The notes under the pieces were generated by a model, which saw only the letters and a program-made list of their open reading frames with translations, was not told the DNA's origin and made no database searches. Below are positions 24,801 through 35,819 of a stretch of DNA of 64,000 nucleotides, in pieces. The translations under genes were made by a program, and so were the position numbers. Source of the DNA: Diabrotica undecimpunctata (Eukaryota; Arthropoda; Insecta; Coleoptera; Chrysomelidae); the NCBI RefSeq assembly GCF_040954645.1, contig NC_092803.1, forward strand, positions 121,539,961 to 121,603,960, in the 5' to 3' direction. Position 1 is the first letter of the stretch; every line of letters begins with the position of its first letter.

Positions 24801-25180
24801 AATTAAAGCAGTTAGGTATAAATAATGCTTGATAAATAATAAACTATCATAACATAACATTTCATTACAATACTAAAATACAGTGTATTCTATTTAAGAA
24901 AACTTAAAAAATACTCATTCCGAGTTTTGACCCACCGTGTACATCAAAATAAAATATTTCGCATTGTTAATAATTTTAGAAAATAGTAGACTATATTTAA
25001 AATGTTTTAAACATAAATATATTTTTTGATATCAAATATCTACAATTCTACAGGATGTTAATTTTACTACGAAAGTAATAAAAAAGGTAAAATTATCTTG
25101 TAAACTAGCTTATACAACACTGCCAAACCATTTATTGAAAAAACAAGAATATCGGGAAGAGTACAAAAATGTAATAATAT
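24801..25180. other. AT-rich sequence, nothing recognised
   Basis: No gene. The text ACAGGATGTTAATTTTACTACG near 25052 looks like a worn relative of the ACAGGGTG-type repeat that follows at 25183. Confidence 0.45.
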
Positions 25181-25182
25181 AC

Positions 25183-25420
25183 AGGGTGTTCCATTAAAAA
25201 AAGATAAGTTTTGTTTCACCCTGTCAATATGGGTGCCCCTGTATTTGAATATTTTTTTAGAGAATGTTGTTATCTGTTTTCCAACTTTTTTCCTATCTCT
25301 AGTATATAATTATAAAATTATATAAAAAAAATAAAAAAAAAATTTTGATAGATTTTATAATCAATAAATGTTTTCAAAAGTTAAATTAAAAAAAATTAAT
25401 ATAAAATTACTTAGATTGGG
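25183..25420. repeat. CAGGGTG-type short repeat (worn mariner-type MITE?)
   Basis: CAGGGTGTTCCATT at 25183 and TTTCACCCTG ending at 25224 form a short inverted pair. Such ACAGGGTGT sequences are common ends of Tc1/mariner-derived repeats in insects, and a different one bounds the nested element at 61441. The outer limit here is uncertain. Confidence 0.4.
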
Positions 25421-25429
25421 AATCTTCCG

Positions 25430-25620
25430 GCGTTCTGTGTTTCTGTGTTTTTGCTGATGTATTTAGTAGATTAATTTTTGATGATTTTTCACAATAATAA
25501 CATTTTAATGCTACAGTTCTTTTAAAGATGAACTGATGATGCTCATTGAGCAGTGGGCGAAACGTCTTCAATAAATAGATAAAGTAGCACAACTCTTGTC
25601 TTTTTTATCTCCAAACTGAC
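25430..25620 (+). repeat. Penelope-like element tail fragment
   Basis: CTGATGATGCTCATTGAGC then GGGCGAAACGTCTTCAATAA at 25533-25570 is the kind of text found near the ends of Penelope-like elements in insects. It resembles a worn hammerhead core, but an extra U breaks the start of stem II and stem III has no loop. Assignment rests on motif memory. Confidence 0.45.
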
Positions 25621-25648
25621 CGAAAACATCCCATTCACTTACGAGTGC

Positions 25649-25652
<4 letters not shown>

Positions 25653-25712
<60 letters not shown>
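25653..25712. repeat. (TA)n microsatellite, 60 bp
   Basis: Pure TA repeat on the left side of the Penelope-type inverted repeat (left arm begins 25757). Confidence 0.95.
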
Positions 25713-25715
<3 letters not shown>

Positions 25716-25756
25716 AAAAGAAGTACTTGTGACTCGTTTGGAAAAAATATATACCT

Positions 25757-26840
<1,084 letters not shown>

Positions 26841-27291
26841 TATGTATTTATATCTGTATCACAAAAACATCAATGCAGTAGCTTTACAATAATTATAAAT
26901 TCAGTGTCAATAAATTAATCTAAACAAACTTACCTTCAAATGTAAAAGTATCTTACGCTACACTACATCACAAACAGTTACAACATCCGCCAGAAGCTAG
27001 GTTTATTAGAGAATTGATCCTTTTTTTGCCAAAAAGAAACAACTTTTGAAACCAATGTTTCTATTAAAATATGCAATAAAGAAGTGAAATCGAGGTGCAT
27101 CAATAAATGAGTTTTGCGGTCGTACCGGTAAAAATGGTGATAGAAGTCTAATTTATTACTTTAATCTAAGAAAGATCAACAAAAATCATGACATTTGTAA
27201 ACAAACAGCCAAATTATTCAAAATATGAAAAATTTGGTAACATCGTTGACCTGTCATGTCAACTAAGGGGGCATGAATTGGCTGAATTTGG

Positions 27292-27299
27292 TATATAAA
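27292..27299 (+). promoter_or_regulatory. Gene B TATA box
   Basis: TATATAAA lies 70 bases before the gene B start codon. A start of transcription about 30 bases on falls in GTATAGTCGAG (27321-27331), leaving a 5' UTR of about 40 bases. A strong TATA box fits a highly expressed structural gene. Confidence 0.72.
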
Positions 27300-27361
27300 C
27301 TGAAAGGTTTCTGAAGGCAAGTATAGTCGAGTTTTTTTGTTTAAGTAGTAAACTCACTAAA

Positions 27362-27367
27362 ATGAAG
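27362..27367 (+). CDS. Gene B exon 1 (Met-Lys only)
   Basis: ATGAAG followed at once by a GTAATA donor. A two-codon first coding exon split from the rest of the signal peptide is a common layout in insect cuticle-type genes. Confidence 0.82.
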
Positions 27368-30300
27368 GTAATAAAAAGTCGAAATTAGCATTACGTTTTT
27401 ATTTGTAGTGATTAGTGAAAAACATAGTGTGTATAGTATAAAGTAATCAATCGTAAACTCAATTTGAATTGATTTTTAATCTCTTATCTTTTTAAGTTTA
27501 CAAAGTTTTTTTTAATATGGGTATTCTTTTTGTGTTCATTTTTTGTTATAAAATAGGATTCGAATATCTAATCTAGATGGATATCTTGACCAACCAATGC
27601 CCGTTTCAAGTAATCCTTTTTTTTTGTTTTTTATGACCTCCTGTCTTCAAGCTCACCTCACAACTAACTTTAGTTTATTTGTTCTTTCCTTCTGATTATA
27701 GTTTATCATTCTAGTTGTAATTGTGTAAAATATAGAAAATTTTTATATTAATTCTGTATATCTTGTGGGTAAGTTGTTCAATATTTATGTTGATTACTTT
27801 TGACAGAGTATACTGTATAATGTAAAAACTAGTAGTAATTTTCCTAAATTGTTTTATATTAGTTTTCCATTTTTTTTCAATTTTTTAGAGTAAAATTGTG
27901 GATTTGCTTTCAACTGCGTCGAGTTTAAATGCTAAAGAGTGTAACAATATAGGCTTCGCCTTCTACATCTAATTGTAAAGAGATCCTAAGACGAAACACC
28001 TCTATACCTGACCCTTCCGTTTTCTATATATCTTCAACGTTCAGAGGGTTTGCGTGATAGACTGCGCCCAAGTACAGTAGTCCCAATATAGGACGAATCT
28101 CAATCGCATTTGAAAGCGCAGCATCTCAAAGTCAGGAAAAATTATGACGAATAGATTAGATATATTGATTTGTAAATTGAACAGTCAAATTACCCATACC
28201 AAGATCAATAAATTTATTCCCATATTCTCTTATCCCTTTTAAAGGAATCTGATTTGAAACTTTCATCCGTACTCCGAGACGGTGCGCGACTACAGTATAT
28301 ACATATATTATTAATATTTTATTTTAGTTCAAATCTTATTTGAACCTTAATTTTCTCCTATTTGTATATGTGCTTTTTAGATTTGATTTAAAGAAAGCAT
28401 TCTAATTTTATTAAAATTTATTTAATAAATTTTAACTGTTATCATCATCATTCTGGCTTTATAACCCTGCGAGATTAAGCCAAACATAGCATCTGTTGCA
28501 AATAAAAATTCTGCGGTTTATCTCTGTGGTAGTATTATTTTCCGTGTTAATGAGCGCTCCCAACAAGTTTGATATCATCAGCATAGGCAAGGATTTGCAC
28601 TGATTTGTTATATATTGAACCGGTTGTTCTGATTTGTGACCTATGTAGTACTTTTTCAAGAGCCAGATTGAACAGTATACAGAAGAGAGGTTTTCCCTGG
28701 CGCAGCCCGTTATTTCTTTTAAAAGATTTAGACAGTTCACCCTGGATTCGTACTCTACATTTAACTTTTTCAAGAAATACTTTCGTTAAATTTACCAATT
28801 GATTTGGCACTGCTAGCTTTTTCATTGCTTTGATCGTAGACAGTCTAAAATATGTGATAAGTATCTATCTATGTTTTAACTGTTTTAATCTCTTTCATAT
28901 TGTTATTTATTCATTAATGCTCCTAAACAAGTCAATAATGTTTGGAAAACAATTTTTAGGCTTTCCTGGGGGCACTAATATTCGCCGTTTTGACAGCCTA
29001 TAGTCAAGGTAAGATTTTAGAATTAAGAATATATTTTTAATTATATATTTATCATTACATATATTTTTTGTCTTTATTATTATACTGTATATAGTGCTAC
29101 ACTGTAAATTAATCGGATTGTTAATATTAGATAGACCAAAATTCTCATTTGCATTTTTGTTTTAAATAATTTAAAAATTTTTCAGTGTTAATATAGTCTA
29201 TCTAATTGCTTAAAAAGGAATGTAGTTTCGATATTATTTGATATAAAAGGCCACTCACCCTAACTTCGAAAAACCATTATTACGATAGTTTTTGTTTCTG
29301 TAGTTTTGTGTCATTGTTCGAGTATTCCAATAAGCATAATTGTGGCACTTTTAGAAGATGGCACCAGAAACGTTGTTGTTAGACTTTTGAATATGCAACA
29401 AGTATGACAGCGTTACGAAAATACTAATATGCTGATTCGAAGACCTGGTTCAGGACAAGGTAGGACTACAAAAGCTAGAGATGACCGCTTTAACGTTTTC
29501 AATAATTATTCATTAGAATCTTCACTATTACCCACATAAGGCGTTTGAAATGTGATTGTATATACGAATACTAAAAATATTGTGGACGACAAAGCAGAAA
29601 AACGAAGCAATTCTCAACAACAGAAAATTCAACAATATTTTTTGACTAATTTTGACGACTATAATGGGTAAAATCGGAGAGCGTCGCACAAACAGCTCAA
29701 AAGAGATTCAAAATAGCTCAATACAGAGAGAGAGGACTTTTACATTACGGGGTGACGTTAGTTCTATCCAGAAAAACTTTTATTTATCATTTTCAAAGTG
29801 GAATGGATATTTAAATACAATTTAGAAAAAGCTATTGGAAAAACTAGACGATAACACCACGATAAAGCACAGCTGTAACTACAAATATCTAGATATCACT
29901 ATTTCACAAGATGGAACATTAGACAAAGCCATAAGAGAGAGAAATACGTCAGGGAAAAAAGCCATCACAATGTTAAACAGCATTTTATGGGATCAATCCA
30001 TCAGCAAAAAAAAAACAAAAAGAGGATATATGAGACTATAGTAAAAAGTATCACTTTATACAGCTGTGAGGTATGGCCACTTAAAGAAAGAACACTGGCA
30101 ACGCTAAGAGCGACGGAAATGGATTTTTGGAGAAGAGCCGCAGGAAGATCTAGAAGAGAAAGGATTACCAAAGAACGCATTAGAGAAATAATGGAAATCA
30201 AACGAACAATCACAGATGACCTAACAACAAAACAAACTTATCTGGTTCGGACACATATGAAAAATGGACGAACAATGAATACCAAAAGAAATATTAAAAT

Positions 30301-31765
30301 GGCAACCAGAAGGAAAGAGAAAACGAGGTAGACCGAGAAAAAGTTGGAGCGAAGGAATAAATAAACAACTGAGAGAGAGGGCCATAGAAGAAGACCTATG
30401 GAAAAACCGGACTAAGTGGCTATTGGAAGTCGGAAACAGCGGAGAACGTTATAAACCGACAAGTAGTAGTAGTAGTAGTAGTATTGGAAAAACTTAACCA
30501 CAAAGAAATAGTTTTAGTTCATTTCCTGTTTCTTGGATGTTTTAAAAATATTTTTGTTCTAAACTTCTATTTTTTAAAACTCTTAATTAAATCTGAATCT
30601 TTAATAATTCCTTTACAATTTTATAATATTTGTAACCAATAGGTAAGTTGAGTTTAAGTCAATGAAAATATTTTAAGGATAAGTAGAAATAAATTAAGGT
30701 AATTTTTCTACTTTTTGGTTCATATCAGTAAATAAAAACGAGAATAACAGTGACCAAAGTATCGAGGTCTGATATATTTCTATTATCACCAGCAATTATT
30801 AATACTCTTTTCTGTATTTGCCAATACTACTCGTGTCTTCAACTTACATAACTTTTACAATTTTTATATACTCGTCCTTTTATTCAATTTCCCGCCACAA
30901 TGCGTCTCGGCGTTCTCTATCAAGAGTTTCCTAATATTAATCAATACTATGTGAACGTTGGTTAAATTTATTTATTCGTATATTTTTCCTTTGTCCCCTT
31001 TATAATAAAAATTTTATGTACTTCCTAATAACAGAAGTTTCCATTACAGTAGATTTTAGAAGATTTCTTTTTTTTAAAGTATTAATTATTATTCTTTATA
31101 TCTTTGTAGCAGGCGCAATAAGTTTTATAATTCACATAATTTAATGTTTTTTTTTCTGTTTAAGCTGGAGGCTACGGAGGATATGGAGGTGGCTATGGGT
31201 ATGGAGGCGGATATGCTGGTGGGTATGCAGGCGGATATGCAGGTGGTTATGGAGGCTATGGAGGAGGAATTGGGTATGGAGGATACGGAGGAGGTTACGG
31301 AGGAGGTTACGGAGGAGGTGTTGGAATAGTCAAAGTAATAAATACTGGACCTCCACCGCCGCCTATTCTACCTCCACCACCACCACCAGCACCAGTCAAA
31401 ATCATCAAGATCGTTAATGGCGGAGGCTATGGAGGCGGTTACGGTTTTGGAGGCGGTTATGGCTATGGAGGAGGCTATGGTTATGGTGGTGGTATTGGAG
31501 TTGGTGGATATGGAGGTCTCCCACCACCACCACCACCACCAGCTGTCAAAGTTGTTAGGGTTGTAACTACGGGAGGCGGATGGAACCCAGGTAATAAAAA
31601 ATTTAATGGAATATCTGAAAATATAAAAATTATTATATACATATTAGCCCACTAATATAGCGCCACTGATAACAAATAAAATTCAGAAATAATTAACTTT
31701 TAAACGTTTCAAAAAAGATGGAATTCTTGGTGTGGATAAAGCATATCGTCCTGATGTGAAAAATG

Positions 31766-31823
<58 letters not shown>

Positions 31824-32612
31824 GTTTTATGGCACTGGAACTAAGCCAATTAGCCAGAACAAAAAAATGCTTTTCGACAAAGCAATGATTTACTACTAAG
31901 TGTTACTTGGACTCTGCTTCGTCGTAAACAACAGATAAAAGAATGTACGCGAGCTTTCAATGCGATCGTACATACACAACTGATAATAAAATTTATGTGA
32001 TAGTAGAAAATAATGATAGTGATAATATGTAATACGTAGATGATGTAGATAGAAAATAAGATAGTCGGCCAAATTTTACATGAGCAATGAGCAATTTGTA
32101 TTTTTTATAGCATAAAATGTATTAAAAACAAGTTCCTTGTGTACCTAAAGTTGATCAAGGTAACCAAACAGTAATGTAGAATATAAGACAGCCTGTTTTA
32201 CAAATTTTAAAGGTTGTGTAGATATATTTGAATATAACTAAATCAATTAATTTCAAAAAAAATAAAAATTAAAGCCCAGATACAAACTTGCCTATACAAA
32301 GTATAAATTTATTGATGAGTATAAGTATTCGGTAAATCCCAAAATATCCACATAAATACATTGGTCTTGATAAGATATTCAGAGAAATGCAACTAATTTT
32401 CAAAAATATATAAGAACTGTTTAATCGAAGTAATAAATTAGAGATTAGAACACTTCGTAGAACATTACAATGTATTTTCGAGTTTTTGAGAGGATAATTG
32501 GGAACATTTCTGGTTTTTTTGTAAATAATTTATATTATAATCATAATCATAATCTAATCATAATTTAGTTCTCTTTTAATTATAAATGTGTTATGTTTCA
32601 GGTTGGTGGTAA
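27362..32612 (+). CDS. Gene B: secreted Gly/Tyr/Pro-rich structural protein, complete (four coding exons)
   Basis: CDS join 27362..27367, 28960..29008, 31165..31590, 32602..32612 (492 nt, 163 aa). The first exon codes only Met-Lys. The second completes a signal peptide MKAFLGALIFAVLTAYSQA. The third encodes repeats of GGY and AGGY (residues about 20-70), the motif GIVKVIN, a Pro block, VKIIKIVN, a second GGYG block, a six-Pro run, and AVKVVRVV. The last exon ends the protein in GWW. All splice sites are GT-AG and all introns are in phase 1 or between codons; the frame closes exactly. Alternating Gly/Tyr and Pro blocks with Val-rich VKVV links suggest an extracellular elastic or cuticle matrix protein; that is inference. 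No chitin-binding R&R domain. Paralogue of gene A. Confidence 0.88.
28445..28850 (-). mobile_element. LINE reverse transcriptase fragment in gene B intron 1
   Basis: Minus strand reads a palm region: GLRQGKPLFCILFNLALEK and ILAYADDIKLVG (near 28600), preceded by VNLTKVFLEKVKCRVRIQG. That is a non-LTR reverse transcriptase, truncated on both sides and frameshifted after the palm. It lies 110 bp upstream of gene B exon 2 in antisense. Confidence 0.82.
28960..29008 (+). CDS. Gene B exon 2 (signal peptide)
   Basis: After a T-rich acceptor ending TTTTTAG the 49-nt exon encodes AFLGALIFAVLTAYSQ plus one base of an Ala codon. The donor is CAAG|GTAAGA. The hydrophobic run and a small residue before the Gly repeats mark a cleavable secretion signal. 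Confidence 0.88.
29330..29560 (+). mobile_element. Tc1-type transposase N-terminal fragment
   Basis: Reads VVVRLLNMQQV, then QRYENTNMLIRRPGSGQG and TTKARDDRFNVFNN. The RRPGSGxGRxTTxRDDR block is the second helix-turn-helix and nuclear-signal region of Tc1-like transposases. The DDE catalytic part is missing. Lies in gene B intron 2. Confidence 0.72.
29790..30484 (+). mobile_element. RTE-type LINE 3' end with (AGT)n tail
   Basis: Plus-strand text: YKYLDITISQDGTLDKAIRE, SITLYSCEVWPLKERTLA, EMDFWRRAAGRSRRERITKE, then a basic tail GKRKRGRPRKSW after a frameshift near 30290. This is the C-terminal end of an RTE-like endonuclease-reverse transcriptase. It ends in an AGT microsatellite at 30461-30484, the usual 3' tail. 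5'-truncated; in gene B intron 2, same orientation as the gene. Confidence 0.82.
31165..31590 (+). CDS. Gene B exon 3 (GGY and poly-Pro repeats)
   Basis: 426 nt, starting after TTTAAG with CT GGA GGC TAC and ending GGATGGAACCCAG|GTAATA. It holds nearly the whole mature protein: three AGGY units, several GGGY units, two poly-Pro runs each followed by a Val/Lys/Ile motif (PVKIIKIV and AVKVVRVV). The symmetry of Pro run plus Val-Lys motif plus Gly block suggests an internal duplication. Confidence 0.9.
31591..32601 (+). other. Gene B intron 3, with (GT)n microsatellite
   Basis: Begins GTAATA and ends TATGTTTCAG. A GT repeat stands at about 31770-31820. It is followed by a phrase (GGCACTGGAACTAAGCCAATT) that looks like the edge of a dispersed repeat, not identified. 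No coding content. Confidence 0.65.
32602..32612 (+). CDS. Gene B terminal micro-exon (GWW-stop)
   Basis: GT TGG TGG TAA after a TTTCAG acceptor completes a Gly codon and adds Trp-Trp-stop. Same ending as gene A. Confidence 0.85.
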
Positions 32613-32709
32613 ATTTACTTAATTCTGCTCAGTTCTTTAAAATGATTGACCAACGAAGAAGTAAAATAACCAAAAAAGCTGTAAAAATTGTATAATATAA
32701 TTAAGTGAT

Positions 32710-32715
32710 AATAAA
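32710..32715 (+). promoter_or_regulatory. Gene B poly(A) signal AATAAA
   Basis: AATAAA 98 bases after the stop codon, followed by T-rich sequence at 32735-32750. Confidence 0.7.
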
Positions 32716-33402
32716 TTTATATTTATAATATGATGAATTTTTTTTCTGTCTATACTTTAGGTTATTCCTATATTTTCATATTGAAATTTTTGAAAAATTT
32801 AGTATAAAAATAATAACTTTAAAACCTCAATATTATGCTTGTGTGGTAATGTAAAACCGTAATGTAATAAAAATACAGTATACTTACCAAATATATTTTT
32901 ATGTTAATTAAATGCAATACTATTATAACGTATTGCGTATTATAACTGGAAATGAAACCATGTAGTGTAAATTTATCTGTTATACTATATATTATTACTG
33001 TTATCAGTGTATTGTGAATGGAAAATGTATTCCAAATAGCTTTTTATTACCTACATATATTATACAGTGATGAGTGTCTTACCACCCGGCCAAATAGCGG
33101 AAAGGATAGAAGACATATTAAGTTGTGAGATAGTACGAGATAAACTATTTCTTAGACGTGGCTATTTGACTTCAGTCATAATTATACGGATGACCTCGAA
33201 AATATTTTATTTTAATAAGTTCTGATGTTAGAATAAATGATTGAATAAATTAAGATATATTATAGTAAAAAACATTAATTAGTAGCGATTTTAAATTATA
33301 AATCTTTAAGTTTATTTAATAATATAAATAACTCTACTGAAATATTTGACTAAACTATAGGTAGGTATGTTCGGTCCGAAAACAATTGTTGTATGTGGAA
33401 TT

Positions 33403-33460
33403 GGTGTAATAGTTAGAGACGTGGTCTATTGACAAGAAGATTGGGGTTCAATTCACACCA
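33403..33460 (+). other. tRNA-like stretch with B box (left flank of mariner transposase)
   Basis: GGTGTAATAGTTAGAGAC resembles a tRNA A-box half. GGGGTTCAATTCACACC holds a good B box (GGTTCAATTC at 33445) and its end CACACC pairs with GGTGT at the start. The anticodon arm is not canonical. Possibly a captured SINE head. Confidence 0.45.
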
Positions 33461-33879
33461 AGGACAAAATTTTTGTTTTATTCAATCAAAAAATAATAAA
33501 AAATATGATACATATTAGGTAACAAGTTTTCGAAAAACTCATTATTTACAATTTATTCTTATTCCAATGTTATAAAATAGAAATACAAAATAATTCAAAT
33601 TCAATTCCAGTTTTACAATCTTCAGTTGTAAATGCAAAATAATTCGGTGAAGACTGTTTAATGTCAAATCCATCACTAAATTCTCGGTGTTAATATCAAT
33701 TTCTCTGTACAGGTAATGATTTTCAAAACAATTGAGAACATTGGAATGGATGCGCGCGAACAGCTGCCTGCTTTACAGCTAACCGAATCATCAAGCCTTC
33801 AGCCATCAAATAATAACATATCGAGAAGTATTTTTGCACGGTAAACAGAAACTTTTTATTGAAAAAACAATTCGTAAAA

Positions 33880-34935
33880 ATGGTTTTAACGGTCGAGGAA
33901 AAAGTGCAAATTGTTGTCTAGCATGTGAATGGATTATCAGACAACATGATTAGTCAACAATTTGTAAATATGTTTCCAACTAGGCCGGCTCCAGCACGAT
34001 CAACAATTCAGTCCATTATACGTAATTTTTTTTTTACTTATCGATCCGTGTTCGCTCCAAGAGGAGTTCGTAGACGAAGGGAGGTAAATGAATTTGGAAC
34101 TAAGAGACACTTTGATTTGTGCAAGTATTCAGCAAAATCCTACCCAATCAACATCTCGTCTCGGAGAACAATATGAAATTTCAAGATTTAGAGTAGGTAA
34201 AATTTTGAAAAGACATGGATACCGTCCCTATAAACTTCATAAATCCAACGAACAATTCCCTGGGGATTAACATAGACGTTTAGAATTTTGTCAAACTGCG
34301 ATGGAAATGTCACATCAAGATGAACATTTTTTAGAGAACGTTTTGTTTACCGATGAATGTACGTTTTCATTGCATGGCCGTCACAATTCAATGAATACTC
34401 GGTATTGGTCTCGAGGAAATCCTCGCCAGATTTATGTCGCTCGTACCCAGCGTCCTCGAAAAGTAAATGTTTGGGGAGGCATAATAGGGAATCATGTCAT
34501 TGGTCCATTTTTTATAGACGGTATGTTGACTGGGCGGAAATACTTGGAACTTCTGCAAAATCAAATTGTCCCAGCCCTTCGTAATTTACCAATACCTTTC
34601 GATTCCATATGATTTCAACACGATGGTTGTCCTGCACCTAATTCTCGCATCGTCAGTGAATATCTCAGTACAACTTTTCCTAATCGATGGATTAGTGGTC
34701 ACGGAGATATTTTTTGGCCTGCAAGATCACCTGATCTTGCACCGTGTGATTCTTTTATGTGGGGATATATCAAGTCCAAACTATATGGAATTGAAGACGA
34801 TAGGCCTAATTCTCTCCAAGAATTAAGAGAAAAGATCTTTAATTCAATGAGAGGTATTAGTCCAGAAACATTAACTAATGTTAGACGAAACTTTTATAAT
34901 AGATTGGGTTTTTGTTCTGCTGCTAATGGAGGCTT
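33880..34935 (+). pseudogene. mariner-like transposase, three stops and one frameshift
   Basis: Opens MVLTVEEKVQIVV-stop and continues with an N-terminal helix-turn-helix region (RLGEQYEISRFRVGKILKRHGYRPYK). The DDE-type core follows: first acid in FTDECTF (about 34348), second in FQHDG (about 34625), third in WPARSPDLAP (about 34735). I count 36 residues between the second and third acids. In-frame stops follow VV, GD and PFDSI, and a run of T near 34027 shifts the frame. Enzyme family: cut-and-paste transposase of the IS630-Tc1-mariner group; inactive here. Close relatives: remnants at 43700-44740 and inside 61920-62640. Confidence 0.87.
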
Positions 34936-35231
34936 ATTCGAACATTTTTTGTTAATACATTTCATTAGAATAAGATACGTTTATTTAGAATATTTTTACA
35001 GAATTTCTACCTATTTAAACATTTTTTGTAAGTACTTTTATTTAGAACGTTCTTTTATGTTTGAAGAATTTTTATTTTATTTTCGAAAGCCCATTGTTTT
35101 TTCAATAAGATTTTCATGTTTTACTATAAACACTTCTAATAAAGACTGAGATAAATGTTTAGTGATTTAAAGCAAAACGATATAATATCTGCATAATTTC
35201 AAAATTTTAATTTTTAAAAAAGTAAAACCTC

Positions 35232-35296
35232 CATGTTGGATTCGAACCCTGAGCGCCTGGATGAGAACATCGTGCCTTGAACTCTGATCCACCAGA
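35232..35296 (-). other. tRNA-like stretch with B box (right flank of mariner transposase)
   Basis: On the minus strand TGGTGGATCAGAG is A-box-like and AGGGTTCGAATCCAACA contains a perfect B box (GGTTCGAATCC at 35248-35238). It faces the opposite way from the stretch at 33403, so the two are arranged symmetrically about the transposase. Not a functional tRNA by fold. Confidence 0.48.
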
Positions 35297-35819
35297 CTTT
35301 TATAAATATTTATTGACAGTTTGGGTTATTGTTCTGCTGCTGTTTAAATCATAGTAGAAATTATTCTTGGTTAATAATTTAAAACTTAAGACTAAATAAT
35401 CAATATTAATTAAATTATTTTATTCACATTTTTGCTTTATTGTGGTCAATCAGTTTTTACTTTATGCGAAATTAAAAAATGGAAATACGTTACACATACG
35501 ACGTGACACACATTAATTATGATCGAGGTGATTTAGCTCGAAGCTAACGTCTAAAGGTGTGAGACTATCGATAGTGGTAATGTAATGTAATGTAAATTAT
35601 AGGTTTCTATCGATTATTTCTCACCTCTACGAGTTTCATCTCTTTTTATTTTACAAAGTAACTGTGTTTTCTATCTCTTACGTTAAAACGCCAAGTGGTA
35701 AGACACTCATCACTGTATAAAGTTAAAGTAGTATTTTGCACTTTTTACTGATTTAATTATTTTTAGCATAAAAAATTTCTGGTCTTTATGTTGGTTCAAA
35801 TTATAAACTGTTGTTTACT

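Larger units (their letters stand above)
33065..35715 (+). mobile_element. mariner-like DNA transposon, 2.65 kb, perfect 21-bp TIRs
   Basis: The ends CAGTGATGAGTGTCTTACCA... (33065-33085) and its exact reverse complement (35695-35715) are bounded by TA dinucleotides, the mariner target. The perfect ends suggest fairly recent movement, yet the internal transposase has stops. The element is about twice the usual mariner length because 0.8 kb of noncoding sequence lies on each side of the transposase. Each side holds a tRNA-like stretch (33403-33460 plus, 35296-35232 minus) in mirror orientation. Confidence 0.85.

Noticed and set aside
25533..25566. CTGATGA...CGAAAC as a third hammerhead
   Set aside because: An extra base precedes stem II, and the stem III bases C and G touch with no loop, so it cannot fold as a working ribozyme.
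31144..31329. Open frame rich in Met/Glu over gene B exon 3
   Set aside because: It is the shadow of the GGY repeat in another frame.
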